Position numbers and translations under genes: made by a program. Source: Pseudomonadota bacterium (GTDB taxonomy: Bacteria > Pseudomonadota > Gammaproteobacteria > Steroidobacterales > Steroidobacteraceae). Taken from it: 64,000 nucleotides of DNA. The notes beneath the pieces are model-generated. The model was given only the letters and a program-made list of their open reading frames with translations. It was not told the DNA's origin and ran no database searches. Below are positions 58,978 to 64,000 of the stretch, one piece after another; position 1 is the first letter of the stretch, and each line of letters begins with the position of its first letter. The DNA lies in NCBI GenBank assembly GCA_021847105.1, contig JAJZUT010000001.1, forward strand, positions 124,001-188,000, in the 5' to 3' direction.

Positions 58978-60555
58978 TCAGGCACCGGGCAGGGCGCCAA
59001 TCTGCACACCGACCGGACTGCCAAGGCCGGTGCAGGCGTCCCAGCCGCGCGAGGCGCGGTAGGCACCGTTGTTGCCTCGCGTGATATCGCGCAGCGCCGC
59101 GGGATGCGCGTACAACAGCGGATTGAGCCATCCGGCCGAAGCCCCGCCCGAACCATTCAGGCGCGCGAGCAGTCCCGCCCACAGCGGCGCCACAGCGCTC
59201 GTTCCACCCAACACTACCGCTGTGCCGTCGACAAGCACATCGTAGCCCGACCGGGGATCCGCATCAGCGGCGACGTCGGGCACACCGCGACGGCTCAGCG
59301 CCAGACGCTGGCCTTGGACATCCGTGGTGTGCAGTCCCTCCTGCCACAGAGGCAATGCGAAAAAGCCGCTGACCCCACCGCCGCTGGCGCCCTGCGCGGG
59401 CAGACCGTCGTTCCAGACGCTTTCGCGAACAATGGCGGTTGCGGTGGCATGCAGGCGTGTTCCTCCACAAGCCAGCGCGTGCGGGCTGGAGGCCGGGAAG
59501 TCGACAACTTGGGCGATGCCCCCAAGGCCATCACTCGAGCCGCCATCACCCGCCGCCACGCAGATCGTGATGCCCATCAGGGCGGCCGCCTGAAAGGCCT
59601 GGTCCATGGCGCGCAGGGCCTGGGCAGACCAGGAGGGTTCGGGCCCGCCCCAACTGATCGACACCACGGTCGGTCGATTCACGCTGTCGTGCAAAGCGGT
59701 GGTGACTGCGTCGAGAAAGCCTGCATCGGTGTTGGGTGCGAAGTAAACCGCAATGGTCGCGGCCGGCGCGACCGCGCCTGCGATCTCGATGTCGAGCATC
59801 ACTTCGCCATCGGCGCTGTTGGGATTACCGATCGGCGCATTGGTTGCATGATCGACCGACACGGCAATGACCTCAGGCACAGGCAGCCCCAGTCCCGCAA
59901 AATACGTGCTCAGATCGGCCGGGCGGAAGCCGCCACCGAGTTCGATCAGCGCGATGCACTGATTGGCCCCGGTGCCGGGCGGAAACTGGTACAGCGCCGC
60001 CAGCTGCAGCGGGGTAAATGAGCTCTCGAGCGGGGTTGCAGCGCGCGACCGGCGGGGCTTCGCGGCGTTGCGGATATGAAAATGCGGCCGGGCCTGTGGC
60101 CGGTCGTCCAGGCCGAGTACGGCCACCACGATCTCCTGGAGTTCGAGAGGCAACTGGATGGCGGTGCGCAGCCCACGATAGGTGCCGTGCGGATGCTCGA
60201 ACTGCCACAGTTCGACGCCGAATGTGTCGTTGATCTGCGCGACGGTGCCGGCCAGCACCACGGTACGCCGTGCAGGGTGACGCTGCACGATGGTCAGACC
60301 GTTCGCCTCAGCGAATGCAGCCACCGCTCGCAGATCAGCGTCTGCGGTTGCGTGCATCTGCGTAAACTGCTCGCGGGTCAGAGGCGCAGTCCGCTCGGCG
60401 CGGCCCAGTTGCGCAAGACGCTGCCGCCAGAGTTCAGGCGCACCCGGCCGCAGCACCACGGTGACCTCCAGTCGCTCGTCCGCAGCGGCGCGGCGCAGTG
60501 GACGCGCCCCCGGCAAGGGCTCGCGTAGGCTGTCCGGCAGACTCATTCGGCTCAT
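58978..60555 (-). CDS. S53-family serine-carboxyl peptidase (sedolisin/kumamolisin-like)
   Basis: A 525-residue protein. A pro-domain (about 1-170, with PLPGARPL near the start) is followed by the catalytic domain. The triad is Glu251 and Asp255 in DGEVMLDIEIAG and Ser453 in GGTSAVAP; the oxyanion Asp337 lies in AAGDGGSSDG. The C-terminal calcium site is seen in LRDITRGNNGAYRAS with Asp490 and Asp506. All catalytic residues are intact. No classical signal peptide is visible at the N-terminus, so export is uncertain. The ATG at 60555 gives the family pro-domain start. Convergent with the PhzF gene. Confidence 0.92.
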   Translation of the reverse strand: MSRMSLPDSLREPLPGARPLRRAAADERLEVTVVLRPGAPELWRQRLAQLGRAERTAPLTREQFTQMHATADADLRAVAAFAEANGLTIVQRHPARRTVVLAGTVAQINDTFGVELWQFEHPHGTYRGLRTAIQLPLELQEIVVAVLGLDDRPQARPHFHIRNAAKPRRSRAATPLESSFTPLQLAALYQFPPGTGANQCIALIELGGGFRPADLSTYFAGLGLPVPEVIAVSVDHATNAPIGNPNSADGEVMLDIEIAGAVAPAATIAVYFAPNTDAGFLDAVTTALHDSVNRPTVVSISWGGPEPSWSAQALRAMDQAFQAAALMGITICVAAGDGGSSDGLGGIAQVVDFPASSPHALACGGTRLHATATAIVRESVWNDGLPAQGASGGGVSGFFALPLWQEGLHTTDVQGQRLALSRRGVPDVAADADPRSGYDVLVDGTAVVLGGTSAVAPLWAGLLARLNGSGGASAGWLNPLLYAHPAALRDITRGNNGAYRASRGWDACTGLGSPVGVQIGALPGA

Positions 60556-60754
60556 GGCACCTCCTGGGGCGGGCGGAAACCGCGTACGATGACACCCTAG
60601 CGCGGCAGCGTACGTCAGCGCCAATTGTGATGACGAACGGCGACAGCTTGAGCGGCCGGCGCGCCGGCAGGAGACCCTCAGGATCACATCCTCACTGGCC
60701 GCGGTGGCATCATTTGTGGTCGCGGCAAATGCGCGGCCACACTGGAGGATTCGG

Positions 60755-61837
60755 ATGCGCCAACCTATCGTGATGATCGCAAGACTGGCAAGCACAGTGT
60801 TGCTGCTGACCGCCGCAGCGGGACTCGCCTCGGCGTCGAATGCGCACAGCGCGTCGCCTTATCGGCTGGTGCGCAGCGTGCCGCTCGGCAGTCCGGACCG
60901 CTGGGATTACGCAGCCTACGATCCCGCTTCTCACCGGGTGTTCGTCGCGCACGGCAATCGTCTGACGGTGGTCGACGGGCGCAGCGGACGGATCGTCGGA
61001 CAGGTCGGACCCATTCCGGGCGGACCGCACGGGATAGCCTTCGACCCGCACGCCGACCTCGGCATCAGCGACGACGGCCGTTTTGGCCAAGCGGTACTGT
61101 TCGATACTCATTCGTTGCGTGTGTTGGCGCGGTTGCGGATCGAGCGCGGTGCGGACGCCGTGACCTTCGATCCAGTGAGCGAGCACGCGTTCGTGATCGA
61201 CGGCCGAACCGGCACGGTGACGGTCATCGATCCACTCAGGCGCCGCGTGCTGACGGCGATCCACATCGGTGGGGATCTCGAGTACGCCGTGCCGGGTGAC
61301 AACGGCCAGCTGTACGTCAACGGGGTAACGCACCACGAGATCTTCCGGATCGATACTGCGACCAACCGCCTTGACGCCGCCTGGCCGATGCCGACCTGCC
61401 GCGCGCCGCACGGGCTGGCGATCGACACGGCAACTCACCGTCTGTTCGCAAGCTGCGAGAACGGCCGCCTGGTCGTCGTCGATGCAAACGACGGGGCCAC
61501 CGTGGCGACGGTGCCGATCGGACAGGGCACAGACGCCGACCGTTTCGATGCGCGCCGCAGGCTCATCTTCAGCTCCAATGGCACGGACGGAACGCTGTCG
61601 GTCATCCGCGAAGAGAGTCCGCAGCAGTTCGTACTAGTTGCGACCGTACGCACTGCGCTCTCTGGTCGCACCATGGCACTGGACCCGGCCAGCGGCCGGC
61701 TGTACGTGGTCGCGGCGCACACGACGCCGCAGGCGCTGCGGGCGTTCATTGCAGCGTGGCGCGCCGGCAGGCGGCCGCGCCGATCACCATTCCAGGCGGA
61801 CTCGCTGCGGCTGCTGATCTTCGATCCGCTGCGCTGA
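60755..61837 (+). CDS. Exported YVTN-type beta-propeller protein
   Basis: A 360-residue protein from the ATG at 60755, with GGAGG 6 nt upstream. A signal peptide (about 1-28) is followed by repeated beta-propeller blades of the YVTN/40-residue type, for example VFVAHGNRLTVVDGRSGRIV, HAFVIDGRTGTVTVIDPL and LFASCENGRLVVVDANDGAT. Function unknown; such proteins serve as surface or binding scaffolds. Divergent from the S53 peptidase; convergent with the PLP enzyme across a strong hairpin. Confidence 0.85.
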   Translation: MRQPIVMIARLASTVLLLTAAAGLASASNAHSASPYRLVRSVPLGSPDRWDYAAYDPASHRVFVAHGNRLTVVDGRSGRIVGQVGPIPGGPHGIAFDPHADLGISDDGRFGQAVLFDTHSLRVLARLRIERGADAVTFDPVSEHAFVIDGRTGTVTVIDPLRRRVLTAIHIGGDLEYAVPGDNGQLYVNGVTHHEIFRIDTATNRLDAAWPMPTCRAPHGLAIDTATHRLFASCENGRLVVVDANDGATVATVPIGQGTDADRFDARRRLIFSSNGTDGTLSVIREESPQQFVLVATVRTALSGRTMALDPASGRLYVVAAHTTPQALRAFIAAWRAGRRPRRSPFQADSLRLLIFDPLR

Positions 61838-61851
61838 GGGGCCGCTTCGAG

Positions 61852-61886
61852 TCGGTGGGTGCCGCCTGCAAGGCGGCACCCACCGA
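61852..61886. terminator. Perfect 16-bp stem-loop between convergent genes
   Basis: TCGGTGGGTGCCGCCT (61852-61867) and its exact complement (61871-61886) with a 3-nt loop, between the stops of the propeller gene and the PLP enzyme gene. The stem is 16 bp, GC-rich and symmetric, so it can act on both transcripts. No run of T follows on either strand. Confidence 0.75.
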
Positions 61887-61889
61887 GTG

Positions 61890-63707
61890 TCACCGCGCGC
61901 AGCGCGCCGCGATCCAACGCTGGTGCACGTCGGTATAGACCTGCGAATAAATCGAGTTGAGCACGGTGCGGTCCGCGAAGCCGGCGGCAAAGTCCGTCTC
62001 CGCGTCGCCGGCAGCGAGCTGCGCGGCGCGGTGCAAGTGCTCGAGCAAATAGCGCGGATCCTCGTCGCCCACCGAGATCCGCAACGTCGTCGGCGTGATT
62101 CCAGCGGCCGCGAGCGCCTGCTCGGACATCTCCGAGTGGCTTGTCAGCGCCGGACACAACACCACGGTATTGGTTTGCCCGAGCGTGACCTGCAGTCCGA
62201 ATGCAGGCTCCAGGCTGTCGAGCAGGCGCTGCAGGCGCCAGCGAGGCAGCGGCTGTGGATGGCGGGGCGTGCCCTGAAAGTCGATCGTGAACAGCGGCGC
62301 CGGCAGCCCGAGCGTCATGAGACGCTCGCGCAGCTCGCCATTGGGATGATTTTCAACGGCGGAGCAGTGTACGTTGATCATCGGATGCAGCGCGAGAGCT
62401 CGTGCGAGCACGATCGTATTGATGCACTTCTGCAGCACACGCAGCTCCATCGTGCGCATGCCGCTCAACACTTCGAACGCTTTGTCCGCGTCGAGGAATG
62501 CTCCTTTGACGTAATAGACATTCCAGAACATCGTTTCGTCCCAGCGATATTCGCGCTCGTGACCGTCGTGACCCGCGGCACGCACGCTGTGTCCTTTCGG
62601 CAGGAACATCCGCTCATTGCGGCCGATGACCACTCCAGCGGTGGTATTGCCCGAGCCGCAGATGTCCTTGGTGTAGGAATGGATGAGGAAGTCGGGCCGC
62701 TCGCTCCGTTCGCGGCGCTGCAGCAGTCGCTGCAGCACCGGGGTGCCGACGGTCGCATCGCAGATGACGGTGAGTCCCTTCGCGTGCGCCGCTCGGCAGA
62801 TCGCCGGTACGTCGAGAATGTTGCCGTGTGGATTGCACGGAGACTCGAGGTAGACAAAGATCTGCCGGCCGCGCGCGAGGCGCTCGGCGTGCTGCTGCTC
62901 GAGCGCGGCAAGTCGGGCGGCGAAAGTATCTGCCGCTTCGCCATCGAACCATTCGACGCACACGTTGAGATTGCTGCGTTTGCCGTACCAGTCGTGCAGG
63001 AGCTGATAGGTGCCACCGTACACATTACGGCTGGCTAGAACGATGTCTTCGTACCCGACCAGGTTGGCAAGCGTGGCGTCGATTGCCGCCATGCCGGAGT
63101 TGAAGTTCCACGCGAAGTAATCCGCCGCCTCTGCCCCGGCTTCCAGATCGACGATGTGGTTGGCCAGACAGATGGAGGTCGGATTGAGCAGGCGGGAGTA
63201 GATTTCGTGCAGCAACTCCTTGCCCTGGAAGGCGTCCTCGACCCACTCTGTGCATGCATAGACGTAGGTCGCGGTTCGGGTGATCACGGGTGTGGCGCTG
63301 AACAGCGCAGTCACGTTGTCGAACAGCGGATAAGGTCCCTTGGCGATGGCCGTGGGCGCATCGTCCATGATCGATTGATACGTGGCGCGCAGCGGGTTCT
63401 GCAGCGTATCGAGCACCTTGGCCAGCTGAAAGCAGGCGAAACGCTTGGCATTGAACCAGGCAATCCGGTCACGTCGCTCCAGGCCCGAGAGCGTCTCCGT
63501 GGTGAGCCGCCAGGCGTCCTGGGCCGCGCCATTTGCCTCGATCAGCGCCAGAGACAGACGCCGCAGCGCCTGCCCGTGCGGCGAATTTACGCAGACCCCG
63601 AAGTGCTCGAGTTGCTCATGGACCAGCTCCTCGAGGGAGTGGGCCGCCGTGGAATGACGGCGGGGACTGAGCTGCAGCGCCGAAGGCGCGAGATTCTCGG
63701 TGGACAT
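61890..63707 (-). CDS. Cys/Met-metabolism PLP-dependent enzyme with N-terminal extension
   Basis: A trans-sulfuration-type enzyme (cystathionine gamma-synthase/methionine gamma-lyase fold) of 605 residues from the ATG at 63707, which has AAGGGGG about 9 nt upstream; an ATG at 63716 adds three residues. The core shows YSRLLNPTS (170-178), the PLP-nitrogen Asp317 in CDATVGTP and Schiff-base Lys347 in HSYTKDICGSGN. Typical members have about 380-430 residues; here about 145 extra residues lie ahead of the core, helical and without a known domain. The substrate cannot be told. No methionine or cysteine genes adjacent. Confidence 0.85.
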   Translation of the reverse strand: MSTENLAPSALQLSPRRHSTAAHSLEELVHEQLEHFGVCVNSPHGQALRRLSLALIEANGAAQDAWRLTTETLSGLERRDRIAWFNAKRFACFQLAKVLDTLQNPLRATYQSIMDDAPTAIAKGPYPLFDNVTALFSATPVITRTATYVYACTEWVEDAFQGKELLHEIYSRLLNPTSICLANHIVDLEAGAEAADYFAWNFNSGMAAIDATLANLVGYEDIVLASRNVYGGTYQLLHDWYGKRSNLNVCVEWFDGEAADTFAARLAALEQQHAERLARGRQIFVYLESPCNPHGNILDVPAICRAAHAKGLTVICDATVGTPVLQRLLQRRERSERPDFLIHSYTKDICGSGNTTAGVVIGRNERMFLPKGHSVRAAGHDGHEREYRWDETMFWNVYYVKGAFLDADKAFEVLSGMRTMELRVLQKCINTIVLARALALHPMINVHCSAVENHPNGELRERLMTLGLPAPLFTIDFQGTPRHPQPLPRWRLQRLLDSLEPAFGLQVTLGQTNTVVLCPALTSHSEMSEQALAAAGITPTTLRISVGDEDPRYLLEHLHRAAQLAAGDAETDFAAGFADRTVLNSIYSQVYTDVHQRWIAARCAR

Positions 63708-63862
63708 GGTCGCCATCCCCCTTCGGGGCGTGAATAGTGAGGCGTGGATTTTGCCACTGCCGCGAGCACAGCGGCGTGCGGCCCTTACTCGATGCAGCGA
63801 TATACTGTGCCGAGAGGCCGCTGCCAGCGGCCAGTATTTCGATGATGAACAAGGGGTTGTCG

Positions 63863-64000
63863 ATGCATACACGCGTACTCGGCAAGCACGGTCCACGCGT
63901 TTCGGCGCTGGGCCTAGGCTGCATGGGAATGAGTGAGTTTTATGGCGTTCGGGATGACGCCGAATCGGTCGCGACCATTGACTTGGCACTCGAGCGCGGT
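63863..64000 (+). CDS. Aldo/keto reductase, N-terminal part (cut by window edge)
   Basis: The first 46 residues of an NADPH-dependent oxidoreductase begin [20 protein letters not shown] followed by MGMSEFYG, the standard start of the AKR family with the [12 protein letters not shown] block. ATG at 63863 has AAGGGG 6 nt upstream; ATG codons at 63842 and 63845 are in frame but less suited. The gene runs off the window. Substrate unknown. It is divergent from the PLP enzyme with about 155 bp between the starts. Confidence 0.9.
   Translation, partial: MHTRVLGKHGPRVSALGLGCMGMSEFYGVRDDAESVATIDLALERG

Overview
The window is gene-dense, high-GC chromosomal DNA of a gammaproteobacterium. The evidence is the parAB-atpIBEFHAGDC-glmU-glmS block, the yibN-grxC-secB-gpsA set, the tesA/ybbA/ybbP arrangement, a split glycyl-tRNA synthetase and a glnA-DUF4124-ntrB-ntrC nitrogen operon. 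Placement near Nevskiales/Steroidobacterales or Xanthomonadales is inference from GC content and gene mix. No rRNA, tRNA, CRISPR, prophage or intact insertion sequence was seen.

Layout. 1-6.5 kb is accessory: a cut LysR regulator, a PaiB-like protein, a gabT-gabD GABA-catabolism pair, a YdeI/OmdA-like protein and two gene-poor stretches, one with short repeats and a possible mobile-element scrap. 6.5-22.5 kb is the origin-type block on the minus strand (rsmG, parA, parB, nine atp genes, glmU, glmS). It is interrupted twice: by a CHAD-domain gene between glmU and glmS, and by a leucine dehydrogenase/Lrp pair between rsmG and parA. 22.5-30 kb holds a QseBC-type two-component system, an S9-peptidase-like protein that has lost its catalytic residues, a divergent metallo-beta-lactamase-fold hydrolase, a Do-type periplasmic protease and a diheme cytochrome c. 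30-36 kb has dtd, tatABC, a POT peptide transporter, an MFS carrier and an exported methyltransferase-like protein. 36-44.5 kb has tesA divergent from ybbA-ybbP, a lone hemD, a GMC oxidoreductase, a small basic ORF, a DedA protein and envC. 44.6-49.2 kb has yibN-grxC-secB-gpsA, MAPEG, SRPBCC and small membrane proteins, and a class 1B-type dihydroorotate dehydrogenase. 49.3-54.2 kb is the nitrogen operon, with a clear sigma-54 promoter and NtrC sites ahead of glnA. 54.3-64 kb has glyQS, a PlsC-like acyltransferase, a PhzF-family protein, an S53 peptidase, a beta-propeller protein, a long PLP enzyme and the start of an aldo/keto reductase.

How the genes work together. The atp genes make the F1Fo ATP synthase. 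GlmS and GlmU supply UDP-GlcNAc for the envelope. ParAB segregate the chromosome. NtrB/NtrC sense nitrogen and drive glnA through sigma-54, and a hairpin after glnA probably reduces readthrough into ntrBC. Tat, SecB, the Do protease and EnvC serve export and envelope upkeep.

The most notable observations are the S9 pseudo-peptidase, a third NtrC-like site lying on the glnA promoter core, the class 1B DHODH without a neighbouring pyrK, the roughly 145-residue N-terminal extension of the PLP enzyme, and the catabolic insertion in the rsmG-par-atp block. I did not find a clear, wholly new multi-gene system.
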